Of a stretch of DNA of 57,925 bases, positions 7,483 to 14,942 are shown in pieces. Numbering within the stretch: position 1 is the stretch's first letter; every line of letters begins with the position of its first letter. The position numbers and the translations under genes are program-made. Source of the stretch: Collinsella sp. (GTDB lineage: Bacteria > Actinomycetota > Coriobacteriia > Coriobacteriales > Coriobacteriaceae); assembly GCA_019414565.1 (NCBI GenBank), contig DXLU01000017.1, forward strand, positions 1 to 57,925, written 5' to 3'. The notes under the pieces were generated by a model. It was not told where the DNA came from, made no database searches, and saw nothing but the letters and a program-made list of their open reading frames with translations.

Positions 7483-7550
7483 TATAAAGCCTTTTGGCAG
7501 CGCGATCTGACCCCTCGGGGACGCGGTATAAAGACCTTTGATGGTACGAT
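7483..7550 (+). promoter_or_regulatory. Candidate control region of the first membrane-XRE gene
   Basis: Two similar 15-nt direct repeats, TATAAAGCCTTTTGG (7483-7497) and TATAAAGACCTTTGA (7527-7541), lie 44 nt apart. A TACGAT hexamer that could act as a -10 (7545-7550) follows. ACCTGCAG (7463-7470), which recurs upstream of the sibling genes, lies just before. These may be operators for the XRE protein itself; no clear -35 box is visible. Confidence 0.3.
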
Positions 7551-7612
7551 TTGCCCGTCAATGCCATGGTGACTCTCGACAAGGGTCACCCCGATCCGCA
7601 AGGAGCAAGCGC

Positions 7613-8233
7613 ATGGAGCTGGGCTCTCACATCAAGGAGCATCGCACGGAACTCGGACTGTCCCAGGACGACCTGGCGGAGCGCATCTACGTGTCGCGCC
7701 AGACCATCAGCAACTGGGAGTGCGGCCGTACGTATCCGGATGTCCAGAGCCTACTCTTGCTCTCCAACGTGTTCGGGGTGACCGTGGACTCCCTCATCAA
7801 AGGAGATGTGGAAACCATGGCACAGGTAATGAACGAAGCGGTCAAGAAGTACAACACCCTCTCCACGATCACGGTCGTGAGCGCGGTCGTGTTTTTGGCG
7901 CTGAGCGCGTGGGCGGCTTTCCAGTTCGAATGGGGCTGGGGCGCCCACATCGCGCCCACCGCGGCGTTCGCCGCCGTGGCGCTTGTCGTGATGCTCGTGG
8001 CGTTCGTGTATCTGGAGCGTATGAAGAAGCAGCACGACCTCGTCACCTACCGCGAGGTGTTGGCGTTTAGCCGGGGTGAGCAGGTCGAGCGCGACACGCT
8101 CGAGGGACGTCGCGAACGCGAGATGAACCCTTGGGTCAAGGGCGCCCGCAACGGCGTGCAGATCATCATCGGCGCCATCGCCGGCGGCCTCGTGGGTGTT
8201 GGCATCGGCATGCTCGCCAAGATGCTGAGCTAG
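7613..8233 (+). CDS. XRE-family regulator with C-terminal membrane helices
   Basis: A 206-residue protein with an N-terminal helix-turn-helix (about residues 5-60, core LSQDDLAERIYVSRQTISNW) followed by three hydrophobic segments, near residues 84-104, 113-135 and 183-203. It is thus a DNA-binding protein anchored in the membrane. The ATG at 7613 has AAGGAG 7 nt upstream; an in-frame ATG at 7538 lies in the regulatory region and is rejected. The HTH is close to that of the gene at 8828, and both proteins are exactly 206 residues, so they are paralogues. It follows the peptide-sensing operon on the same strand. The signal and targets are unknown. Confidence 0.8.
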   Translation: MELGSHIKEHRTELGLSQDDLAERIYVSRQTISNWECGRTYPDVQSLLLLSNVFGVTVDSLIKGDVETMAQVMNEAVKKYNTLSTITVVSAVVFLALSAWAAFQFEWGWGAHIAPTAAFAAVALVVMLVAFVYLERMKKQHDLVTYREVLAFSRGEQVERDTLEGRREREMNPWVKGARNGVQIIIGAIAGGLVGVGIGMLAKMLS

Positions 8234-8269
8234 GTAGACCTGCAGACCGGATAACCTTTCGCCGGTACG

Positions 8270-8310
8270 ATCGCCCCCATTCCCGCCCCTCGTGGCAGAA
8301 TGGGGGCGAT
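8270..8310 (+). terminator. Terminator after the first membrane-XRE gene
   Basis: A perfect 13-bp stem (ATCGCCCCCATTC with its complement, arms 8270-8282 and 8298-8310) is followed by TCTCATT. It starts 37 nt past the XRE stop codon. Confidence 0.75.
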
Positions 8311-8328
8311 TCTCATTGAGGAGGCCCC

Positions 8329-8681
8329 ATGAACGTCACCGCACGCGCATCCCTCATCGCATTGATCGCAATCGTTGGCGCCTGCTGGGCAATCCCCGCC
8401 TCCTGGTGAGCTTCGTCCCATCCGATGCCGGTATGATCGCCATGATGGCGCTGATCTACCTCGTGCTCCCCGTAACTGCGATCGCCCTCGGCCTGCTCGC
8501 CGCAAACTCCGCGAGGACGCTCTTCTGGGTACCCGCGGCGCTCGGAATCGGACCCGCGGTCCTGTTTCCCCTCAAGGTCGAGGGCAGCCAGGACCTTGCG
8601 TTCCATGGGGTTGCCTATACCGCAATCGGCTACGCCGCCATGGGCCTGTACACTTGGATGACTGCTCGACAACATCGCTAA
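8329..8681 (+). pseudogene. Small multi-pass membrane protein split by a frameshift
   Basis: ATG 8329, preceded by GAGGAGG, opens a hydrophobic frame (MNVTARASLIALIAIVGACW) that stops at TGA 8407-8409 after 26 codons. A second frame, entered through an overlapping GTG (8406), continues at once as VSFVPSDAGMIAMMALIYLV and encodes three further hydrophobic segments to 8681. Joined, they give a plausible four-helix membrane protein of about 118 residues. The second part has no ribosome-binding site of its own, so a one-base frameshift is likelier than two genes, though GTGA-type translational coupling is possible. The family is not recognised. Confidence 0.55.
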
Positions 8682-8827
8682 GCCATCGCAGCAACAATCA
8701 TGCAGGTAAACCCCGTGCAAAACAGTTTTTGCAGCGCCCGGCAAGCCTTGCCGCATATGATGTACAACAGATTCGATAGCGCACCCGGCGTGTTCGCGGG
8801 ACGCTCCTTCACGACCGGGAGGTGACG

Positions 8828-9448
8828 ATGGACATCAGCAACCAGATCAAGACGAGGCGCGAGGCGATGGGGCTCTCCCAAGAACAGCTCGCCGAGAAAC
8901 TCTACGTGTCGCGTCAGACGATCAGCAACTGGGAGCGGGACAAGACGTATCCGGACGTCCAGAGTCTGCTCATGCTGAGCATCCTGTTCGACACCTCCAT
9001 AGACACGCTCGTGAAGGGAGACGTGACCGTTATGGAAGAGGCAGTCGAAAGAGATCGCAAGCGCATGGGAACGCGGATGCTATGGCTGGCCGTGCTGATG
9101 CTCGCGTTGCTGGCGGTGGCGTTCGCGCTGATACTGTCGCCGGCGTTTAACTGGATGGAGGGCACCTGGGGCGCCGGCGTCGCCGCGGCTGCGACGTTCC
9201 TGCCGGCGATAGCGGCGCTTGTTGTCGCAACCGTCCTCGAGCGCATCAAGCGCGAGAACGACCTGGTGACATACCGCGAGATCCTCGCCTTCATGAACGG
9301 CGAGGCGAACATCGAGCGCGATCCGCGGGTACTCCCCCGCCGCGCGTGGCCGACGAAGCATCGACTGGCGTACGACTTGCTGACCTTCTTCGCCGCGGCC
9401 GCCATCGGCGGAGCACTCGGCTTTGCCGTGTGGGGGCTGCTGAACTAG
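8828..9448 (+). CDS. XRE-family regulator with C-terminal membrane helices (paralogue)
   Basis: This 206-residue protein has an HTH at residues 5-60 (core LSQEQLAEKLYVSRQTISNW), a polar linker, and three hydrophobic segments (near 85-105, 113-135 and 183-203, the last ending GGALGFAVWGLLN). GGGAGG ends 5 nt before ATG 8828; an in-frame GTG at 8822 lies within that ribosome-binding site and is rejected. It is the intact parent of the partial copy at 11344-11783: 440 bp of this gene are repeated there, most of it without a single difference. It probably acts as a membrane-tethered transcription regulator, perhaps of its own neighbourhood. Confidence 0.82.
   Translation: MDISNQIKTRREAMGLSQEQLAEKLYVSRQTISNWERDKTYPDVQSLLMLSILFDTSIDTLVKGDVTVMEEAVERDRKRMGTRMLWLAVLMLALLAVAFALILSPAFNWMEGTWGAGVAAAATFLPAIAALVVATVLERIKRENDLVTYREILAFMNGEANIERDPRVLPRRAWPTKHRLAYDLLTFFAAAAIGGALGFAVWGLLN
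8849..9288 (+). repeat. 440-bp direct repeat, copy A
   Basis: Bases 8849-9288 match 11344-11783 with a constant offset of 2495 and no insertions or deletions. Seven mismatches, all synonymous, lie between about 8877 and 8908; I found no difference in the remaining roughly 380 bp. Copy A is embedded in an intact gene. Confidence 0.9.
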
Positions 9449-9464
9449 AGGCAGCATCTGCCGA

Positions 9465-9530
9465 AGTCCGCATCACGCGCGTCAAGAATCGGCGCTTTTG
9501 GGCGCCAGCGTTGCGCTCGTGATGCGGACT
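9465..9530. repeat. Inverted repeat between the XRE genes
   Basis: AGTCCGCATCACG (9465-9477) and its exact complement (9518-9530) enclose a 40-nt segment that itself contains GGCGCTTTTGGGCGCC. It starts 16 nt after the XRE stop and could end that transcript, but it has no T-run. It may be a repeated palindromic element. Confidence 0.5.
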
Positions 9531-9622
9531 CGAAGGTGCCCGCAGCCGAAGACTTCAAATTGACGGCAAGCACTAGCTTGAGGCCCGCTCCACGCCGGCA
9601 ATACAGCACCACCCAGCAAAAT

Positions 9623-9655
9623 GCGGGCGGCCCCGGCACACCCGAGGCCGCCCGC
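9623..9655 (-). terminator. Terminator of the minus-strand XRE gene
   Basis: GCGGGCGGCC (9623-9632) pairs perfectly with GGCCGCCCGC (9646-9655). Read on the minus strand it is followed by ATTTTGCT. It lies 30 nt beyond the stop of the 377-aa XRE gene. Confidence 0.75.
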
Positions 9656-9684
9656 TTCATTCAGACGGATGTCTTCGAACGCCT

Positions 9685-10818
9685 CTACTCCCTATCGCCG
9701 CATGCAGCCGCATCATTCTCATCGTCATCGTCGATAACGATAAGGGCGATAGCGGAGCCCAAGCTACCGACGACCCACGGGAGCCAGAACAGGCCGCCGA
9801 TCCCCTCGGACGCATCCATGGCAGCACCGACGAACAGCCAGATGAGCGCGATGATGGTGGAGGCGAGCATGATCACGACGCAAGCCCTCTTCTTGCGCGC
9901 CGCTGTACGGCGATACTTGGGATTGCACGCGCGCAGATACGCCTCGCGGCTCTGGGGATCCAGCTGCGACAGCTCCTCCGCACTCAATTCGACCGTCTCG
10001 AGCCACTCCTTGTTGTACTCCGCGACATCCATGCGGCCCCACAGCATGCCCCAGTGGACAATCACCCCAACACCGACGGCGACCAGGACCATCATCAGCG
10101 TGTCGCCATATACCTGGACGTTCGCCTCCACCTCAAACAGCGCCGATACGGCGATGCCAAGAAGGATGATCGCGATACCCGAAACGATCGCGATCGAAGC
10201 ACGACGACGCTCTGCCGCCTTTTGCTCTGCGGTGTAAAAGTCCGCAACATACGGATGGGCTTCCACAAAAGCCGCGTGCTCCATGCCGGATGGAATAAGG
10301 AATCCCAAGCCAGCGGCAACGAGCGCGAACAACGCCATGAGGACGATTCCGTCTGAGTGCAGGACCTCATCGGTGAAGACCGCGGCGGCGACCCCCAGGA
10401 TGATGAGCGCCACACCGAGTGCGACCTTGCGGGCAAATGCGACCATGTGCTCGTCATAGCCGCATACATCCGTGTTGGGACCGACGGGGATCGCGGGCAC
10501 AAAGGCGGATCCGATGTCGGACAACGAGTTCCGCCCGTGCGGAGCCTCGACGCGGACGACGGCGTTCCCATCGTTTTGCACGCCATCCGCGGCGCTCTGG
10601 CTCACGGCCGCGCGGCGCGACACGTCACCCTGCACCAGGTCATCGAGCGAGCACTCGAAGATCTGGCACATTTTGATGAGCTTATCCATCTCCGGGTAGG
10701 ACTTCTCGGCCTCCCACTTGGTGACGGACTGGCGGGATACCCCAAGCAGCATGGCGAGCTGCTCCTGGGTCATGTGGCGCTCGGCGCGCAGATACTGAAG
10801 GTTGGTACGGAAGCTCAT
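9685..10818 (-). CDS. XRE-family regulator with a six-helix membrane domain
   Basis: A 377-residue protein with an N-terminal HTH (residues 5-60, core MTQEQLAMLLGVSRQSVTKW), a polar linker of about 70 residues and six hydrophobic segments, for example VALGVALIILGVAAAVF, IAIVSGIAIILLGIAVSALF and ACVVIMLASTIIALIWLFVG. It ends in an acidic tail (DDDDENDAAACGDRE). The ATG at 10818 has GAGGA upstream and opens the HTH directly; the longer in-frame start at 10896 would add only arginine-rich, non-conserved sequence. It belongs to the same broad type as its plus-strand neighbours (HTH plus membrane part) but is larger and faces the other way, sharing an intergenic region with the broken gene at 11169. 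Confidence 0.8.
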   Translation of the reverse strand: MSFRTNLQYLRAERHMTQEQLAMLLGVSRQSVTKWEAEKSYPEMDKLIKMCQIFECSLDDLVQGDVSRRAAVSQSAADGVQNDGNAVVRVEAPHGRNSLSDIGSAFVPAIPVGPNTDVCGYDEHMVAFARKVALGVALIILGVAAAVFTDEVLHSDGIVLMALFALVAAGLGFLIPSGMEHAAFVEAHPYVADFYTAEQKAAERRRASIAIVSGIAIILLGIAVSALFEVEANVQVYGDTLMMVLVAVGVGVIVHWGMLWGRMDVAEYNKEWLETVELSAEELSQLDPQSREAYLRACNPKYRRTAARKKRACVVIMLASTIIALIWLFVGAAMDASEGIGGLFWLPWVVGSLGSAIALIVIDDDDENDAAACGDRE

Positions 10819-11168
10819 AGTAGGTCCTCTCGTTGGCTGGAAGCGGGCACGCGGGCGTCGTGATCTTGGCTCACGGCGACGGCGCGGGCGCGGCATCCCA
10901 GCGTTCGGTGCTTTCCTGCCGGCGACTTACACACTACGGTAGCCACATGGCGGAAACCACCAACTTGAGGCTTCATTTTACGCAACCTGCAGGCACCCTA
11001 TGGTTGCAAACCGCAGGTAGATTGAATGGACGTCAAATTATTAGGAGCTTGCATCACCTGTGAACTCAAACGGTCCCCGCCGATGTTACGACCCGTTGCT
11101 TGCGGCAACGGGCCATCTGCGGGCAGCATTGCGGTAACGTAGGAACCGGGCGAGAGAAAGGATCCGCC
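10819..11168. other. 350-nt divergent intergenic region between XRE genes
   Basis: No gene is visible here. It holds ACCTGCAG (10985-10992) and, 18 nt further on, the near-complement CCGCAGGT (11011-11018). These form a loose dyad, and the first is identical to boxes found upstream of two other genes of this array. The hairpin CGTTGC-TTG-CGGCAACG lies near 11090-11107. This is the expected place for divergent promoters of the two flanking XRE genes, but no clear promoter pair was seen. Confidence 0.35.
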
Positions 11169-11346
11169 ATGCTGAACGAGAACATCCAGGTCCTCAGGAA
11201 ATCGAAAGGGCTATCGCAGGAGGAGCTCGCGCTCAAGCTGAACGTGGTGAGGCAGACGGTTTCCAAATGGGAACGCGGGCTCTCGGTGCCCGACGCGGAG
11301 ATACTCGTCGCCCTCGGTGAGACGCTCGACGTGCCGGTGAGCAAAG
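11169..11346 (+). pseudogene. N-terminal HTH fragment of an XRE regulator, fused to a repeat
   Basis: From ATG 11169 a normal XRE helix-turn-helix is encoded (MLNENIQVLRKSKGLSQEEL and on to ETLDVPVS, residues 1-58). At 11344 the sequence switches abruptly to the 440-bp repeat of the gene at 8828, joined out of frame; the frame then reads the repeat wrongly to a stop at 11645. The rest of the original gene is missing. The breakpoint lies in a short stretch, AAGACGAGG, that both sequences could share. What remains could at most be a 58-aa HTH with a foreign tail. Confidence 0.75.
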
Positions 11347-11783
11347 ACGAGGCGCGAGGCGATGGGGCTCTCGCAAGAGCAACTTGCCGAGAAGCTCTAT
11401 GTATCGCGTCAGACGATCAGCAACTGGGAGCGGGACAAGACGTATCCGGACGTCCAGAGTCTGCTCATGCTGAGCATCCTGTTCGACACCTCCATAGACA
11501 CGCTCGTGAAGGGAGACGTGACCGTTATGGAAGAGGCAGTCGAAAGAGATCGCAAGCGCATGGGAACGCGGATGCTATGGCTGGCCGTGCTGATGCTCGC
11601 GTTGCTGGCGGTGGCGTTCGCGCTGATACTGTCGCCGGCGTTTAACTGGATGGAGGGCACCTGGGGCGCCGGCGTCGCCGCGGCTGCGACGTTCCTGCCG
11701 GCGATAGCGGCGCTTGTTGTCGCAACCGTCCTCGAGCGCATCAAGCGCGAGAACGACCTGGTGACATACCGCGAGATCCTCGC
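11344..11783 (+). repeat. 440-bp direct repeat, copy B
   Basis: This partial copy of 8849-9288 starts at residue 8 of the parent protein and ends at residue 154. The left end joins a different XRE gene out of frame. The right end joins sequence 76 nt from the stop of the oppositely oriented cysteine desulfidase gene. It probably arose by recombination between sibling genes, followed by deletion or gene conversion. Confidence 0.9.
11362..11783 (+). pseudogene. Truncated XRE-membrane regulator (both ends lost)
   Basis: Within copy B the reading frame of the parent gene is open from ATG 11362 (MGLSQEQLAEKLYVSRQTIS) through the first two membrane helices to TYREILA, matching residues 12-154 of the protein at 8828. 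The true start codon and first 11 residues are gone, and the last 53 residues are replaced by a chance open frame that runs antisense through the next gene to 12387. There is no ribosome-binding site at the internal ATG. It is best treated as a gene remnant. Confidence 0.75.
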
Positions 11784-11859
11784 TGTCCGCAATGCAGACA
11801 GGTGCTTTACAGCCACAAGCGCGATAGTTTCAACAACAAGATGCAGTGCCCCAGAGCCC

Positions 11860-13182
11860 CTAGCAGTCGACGATGGTCTTGCCGATCATGATGTTGAGGA
11901 TCTCGACGTCGGTATCCTTCATGCCAACGCGGCCCACATAGCCCATGCTGGCGATCGTCTCTTCCACCGTATCCTGAATCAGGCCCTCGCCGGCACGGAA
12001 GCCGCGGCCCTGCATGGCCATATCGTGGCCCAGAATCGCCGCATCAACGGCAGCGGAAATCTTAGCGGCGCAGCTTGCCTTGGCGCCATCGCACACGATG
12101 CCGCTCACGTTACCGAGCGTATTGGAAACCGTCGCGCCGATCTGCTCGCGCGTGCCACCGCACAGCCAGGTAATCGCCGCGCCGGCACCGCACGCAGCGC
12201 AAATAGCACCGCAAAACGCCGAGAGCGCACCAATATAGCTCTTGATATGCACGGCAATAAGATCAGAAAGCATCACGGCGCGCACCAGGCGCTCGTGGTC
12301 GCAGCGCAGGTAGTCGGCATATTCCATAACGGGCAACGCACAGGTAATACCCTGGTTGCCCGAGCCGCACACAATGGCGACCGGTAGCGCACAGCCGTTC
12401 ATACGGGCGTCAGACCCGGCGGCCGCACGCGCACGCGCACGGCAGGCGACGTCGTCGGCGCGAGCGCCCAGCAGCGTACGGCCCACCTCGGCGCCCCAAG
12501 CGTTCGCCAAGCCCTCGGCGCTAATAGCGCCGTTCAGCTCAATCTGACGCTCAACGGCAGCACGGGCGCCCTCGATGTCGCCGTCCTCGATAAAGTCAAT
12601 GATAGACTCAATCGACATGGGCGTATCGGCGTTATCGGCGGCACGCTCGGCCACGACGCGCTCGGCGCAGGCGGCACACTCCCCCGCCGACTTGCCACAT
12701 ATCGGAATGCCATCGAGTGTATGGCACGTAACATTGGTGTGATGGTCGGTGATCTCGACGACCGCAGTATGACCTCCGGCCGTGGCAGTCACCTTAATGT
12801 AGAGGTTGGGCACACCCTCGACAAGCGACACATCGCAGTAGTCGGCATCGGAGAGCAGCTCGGTCACGCGAGCACGGTCTGCATCGCCAACACTCTCGAG
12901 CACCTCGAGCGCGCTCTTGGCGTCACCGCCCACAGCACCCAGCACGGCCGCGGCCTCAATACCGTGCATACCGCCCGAGTTGGGCACGGTCACGCTCTTT
13001 ACGTTCTTGATGATGTTGCCCGAGCAGGCAACAACCATATGTTCGGGTTCGCAACCGAGCGTCTGGCTCGCCAGCGCCGCCGCATAGGCAACGGCAATGG
13101 GCTCGGTGCAGCCGAGCGCACAGACAAGCTCGCGGTTCAAAACATCACAAAACGCGGTATCACGGATGGAATCGGTAGGCAT
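11860..13182 (-). CDS. cyuA: L-cysteine desulfidase / serine dehydratase-like [4Fe-4S] protein (UPF0597, YhaM/CyuA family)
   Basis: A 440-residue protein of the UPF0597 family, whose studied members break L-cysteine into pyruvate, ammonia and sulfide using an iron-sulfur cluster. The N-terminal GCTEP motif (24-28) contains C25, the position I recall as a cluster ligand in the archaeal enzyme. Further cysteines lie in SAFCGAICAACG and in IVCDGAKASC. Glycine-rich CSGNIIKNVKSVTVPNSGG (residues 53-71) is also typical. AGGAG sits 6 nt before ATG 13182, and a candidate promoter lies at 13197-13226. It stands alone, tail to tail with the XRE remnant, and no terminator is visible after it. A role in cysteine catabolism or detoxification is likely. 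Confidence 0.8.
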   Translation of the reverse strand: MPTDSIRDTAFCDVLNRELVCALGCTEPIAVAYAAALASQTLGCEPEHMVVACSGNIIKNVKSVTVPNSGGMHGIEAAAVLGAVGGDAKSALEVLESVGDADRARVTELLSDADYCDVSLVEGVPNLYIKVTATAGGHTAVVEITDHHTNVTCHTLDGIPICGKSAGECAACAERVVAERAADNADTPMSIESIIDFIEDGDIEGARAAVERQIELNGAISAEGLANAWGAEVGRTLLGARADDVACRARARAAAGSDARMNGCALPVAIVCGSGNQGITCALPVMEYADYLRCDHERLVRAVMLSDLIAVHIKSYIGALSAFCGAICAACGAGAAITWLCGGTREQIGATVSNTLGNVSGIVCDGAKASCAAKISAAVDAAILGHDMAMQGRGFRAGEGLIQDTVEETIASMGYVGRVGMKDTDVEILNIMIGKTIVDC

Positions 13183-13196
13183 AGGTATCTCCTACA

Positions 13197-13226
13197 TGTA
13201 TAACGGGTTGCTCTCGCAAGTATCAA
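13197..13226 (-). promoter_or_regulatory. Candidate promoter of the cysteine desulfidase gene
   Basis: On the minus strand TTGATA (13226-13221) is followed by 18 nt and TATACA (13202-13197). The transcript would start just ahead of the AGGAG ribosome-binding site. Confidence 0.4.
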
Positions 13227-13449
13227 CTTCTCCATTTGATAACAAGGCACCAAAAACCGCAAGTCGAGTTCCGGCAGACGGCCGCCAGAAGCAAATTGGC
13301 GGCATTTTTCGTGATGGGCTGATGTTCGCGTCCGCTAAAGCGTTTGACCAAAAAACGCCCGAGTGTTTAGGCAAAAGACGCGCTATCATGCAGTCGAACG
13401 CGGTAAAACCTTTAGCAATTCCGCCGCACGGACCAGAGAGGAACCACTC

Positions 13450-13917
13450 ATGAAGATCGGTATCGGCAACGACCACGCCGCCGTCGAGCTCAAGAACATC
13501 ATTTCCGAGCACCTGAAGGAGCGCGGCTGCGAGGTCGTGAACTTTGGCACCGACACCTCCGAGAGCTTTGATTACCCCATCGCCGGCTACAAGGTGGGCA
13601 AAGCCGTAGCCAACGGCGACGTCGATCTGGGCATCCTGATCTGCGGCACCGGTGTCGGGATTAGCTTGGCCGCCAACAAGGTCGAGGGCGTTCGTGCCGT
13701 CGTGTGCTCCGAGCCCTTCAGCGCCAAGCTCTCGCGCATGCACAACAACACCAACGTGCTCGCCTTTGGCGCCCGCGTCGTGGGCTCCGAGCTCGCCAAG
13801 ATGATCGTCGACGAGTGGCTCGATGCCGAGTTCGAGGGCGGCCGTCACGAGCGTCGCGTCAATCTCCTCAACGAGATCGACCAGACCCGCGGCCTCAAGG
13901 TCGTCGACGAAGCTTAA
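13450..13917 (+). CDS. rpiB: Ribose-5-phosphate isomerase B
   Basis: A 155-residue LacA/RpiB-type isomerase that interconverts ribose 5-phosphate and ribulose 5-phosphate in the pentose phosphate pathway. Visible landmarks are NDHAA (7-11), the catalytic C65 within CGTGVGISLAANK, and NTNVLAFGARVVG, which closes the active site. The length is normal for the family. The ATG at 13450 follows GAGAGGAACCACTC. An in-frame start at 13363 would add 29 residues with no family match. The gene is single and ends in a strong terminator. Allose-6-phosphate isomerase activity is possible in this family. Confidence 0.93.
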   Translation: MKIGIGNDHAAVELKNIISEHLKERGCEVVNFGTDTSESFDYPIAGYKVGKAVANGDVDLGILICGTGVGISLAANKVEGVRAVVCSEPFSAKLSRMHNNTNVLAFGARVVGSELAKMIVDEWLDAEFEGGRHERRVNLLNEIDQTRGLKVVDEA

Positions 13918-13946
13918 AGACCTACAACGCCATACGCCAACGAAAA

Positions 13947-13984
13947 CCCCCGTCCGGAACGCAAATCCGGGCGGGGGCTCTTTA
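13947..13984 (+). terminator. Terminator of rpiB
   Basis: CCCCCGTCCGGA (13947-13958) pairs with TCCGGGCGGGGG (13966-13977, one G-T wobble), followed by CTCTTTATT. An AAAA tract precedes the stem. Confidence 0.85.
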
Positions 13985-13985
13985 T

Positions 13986-14071
13986 TAGATTTTTGGGGCA
14001 TGCCTAGAAATCTACCTTTCGCAGTCCATGTGCGACAAAAGGTAGATTTCTAGCCATGTCCCAAAAATCTA
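13986..14071. repeat. 86-bp near-perfect palindrome (TAGATTTTTGGGRCATG element)
   Basis: The left arm (13986-14023) begins TAGATTTTTGGGGCATGCC; the right arm (14031-14071) is its reverse complement with two substitutions and a short insertion. The arms are about 38 bp around an 8-nt loop. One half is present again right at the stop codon of the nitroreductase gene (34114-34149). This behaves like a small dispersed palindromic element (REPIN or MITE type). No transposase is nearby. Confidence 0.8.
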
Positions 14072-14084
14072 CTGGGATAAAAAG

Positions 14085-14112
14085 GGCGCCGCGGATGGAG
14101 TTCCGCGGCGCC
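14085..14112 (-). terminator. Terminator of ndk
   Basis: GGCGCCGCGGA (14085-14095) pairs with TTCCGCGGCGCC (14101-14112). On the minus strand it is followed by CTTTTTATCC, a good T-run, 40 nt past the ndk stop. Confidence 0.85.
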
Positions 14113-14151
14113 TAAGCCACACGCTAACAGCTTTAAGGAGTCAAAGCTGGT

Positions 14152-14556
14152 TTAGCCAAAGAAGCGCTTGATCTCAATCTCGGCGTTCTCCAGGCAGTCG
14201 GAGCCGTGAATCACGTTGGCGTTGACATCGACAGCGAAGTCGCCGCGGATGGTGCCGGGGGCGGCATCAAGCGGGTTGGTAGCGCCCATAAGAGTGCGCA
14301 TCTTGGAGACAGCAGAAAGACCGGAAACGACCATCTTGACGACCGGACCGCTCGTCATAAAGTCGCAGAGACCGCCAAAGAAAGGCTTGTCGGCCAGATG
14401 AGCGTAGTGCTCCTCGACGGTAGCGCGCTCGAGCGTGGTCATCTCCATGCGCTCGATGACAAGGCCGCTGCGCTCAATGCGAGCAACGATCTCGCCGATC
14501 TTGCGATCGCGCACGGCGTCGGGCTTAATCATGATGAAGGTCTTCTCGATAGCCAT
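14152..14556 (-). CDS. ndk: Nucleoside diphosphate kinase
   Basis: A 134-residue enzyme that transfers the gamma phosphate from ATP to nucleoside diphosphates, balancing (d)NTP pools. The phosphohistidine H117 lies in NVIHGSDCLENAEIEI, and the N-terminal TFIMIKPDAV binds nucleotide. The length is typical of bacterial Ndk. ATG 14556 is preferred; a start at 14598 would add 14 non-conserved residues. The gene is monocistronic between its terminator and a 386-nt upstream region. Confidence 0.95.
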   Translation of the reverse strand: MAIEKTFIMIKPDAVRDRKIGEIVARIERSGLVIERMEMTTLERATVEEHYAHLADKPFFGGLCDFMTSGPVVKMVVSGLSAVSKMRTLMGATNPLDAAPGTIRGDFAVDVNANVIHGSDCLENAEIEIKRFFG

Positions 14557-14942
14557 AAGGTAGCCTTTCAAGTAGGTTCGCGCGTGCCCAAGTCCCATTC
14601 CGGCACTCGCCTGGACTGCATCGTAACAGAGTTTTAGCTGCAGTTAAACAAAAAGATGTTTATTGAATCGCTGCAATTAATTGAAGCGTTCCATATGTGT
14701 CACTTCTGTTTCGAAGCCCGACTAGAGTACCATCCGACTGCCCATCAACCGCACCGAACCGAGCGGACGGTCGGTTGCCGCCTGTGAACGTACCCCCTTT
14801 CACAACCTGCCCAAAGGTCCTACAGAAGTTCTCGACAAGCCCCTTCCCCATTACAACAAAATACAGACGCCCACATCAGCAGACGCCCGTAAGAAGCAAA
14901 AACGATTTATCAATAAATGGCCAATAAGCCTCAAGCAAACCC
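14557..14942. other. 386-nt region between argH and ndk
   Basis: No gene is visible. A weak candidate ndk promoter on the minus strand is TTTAAC, 17 nt, TACGAT, near 14615-14643. No hairpin with a T-run follows the argH stop. Confidence 0.3.

Noticed and set aside
8700..11860. Prophage or integrated element carrying the XRE genes
   Set aside because: XRE regulators are common in phages, but no integrase, structural or replication gene is present and the proteins carry membrane helices, unlike phage repressors.
11362..12387. A 341-codon frame combining an XRE remnant with sequence antisense to the cysteine desulfidase gene
   Set aside because: Only the first 141 codons match a real protein; the remainder is the antisense strand of a well-supported gene, so it is not a true fusion.
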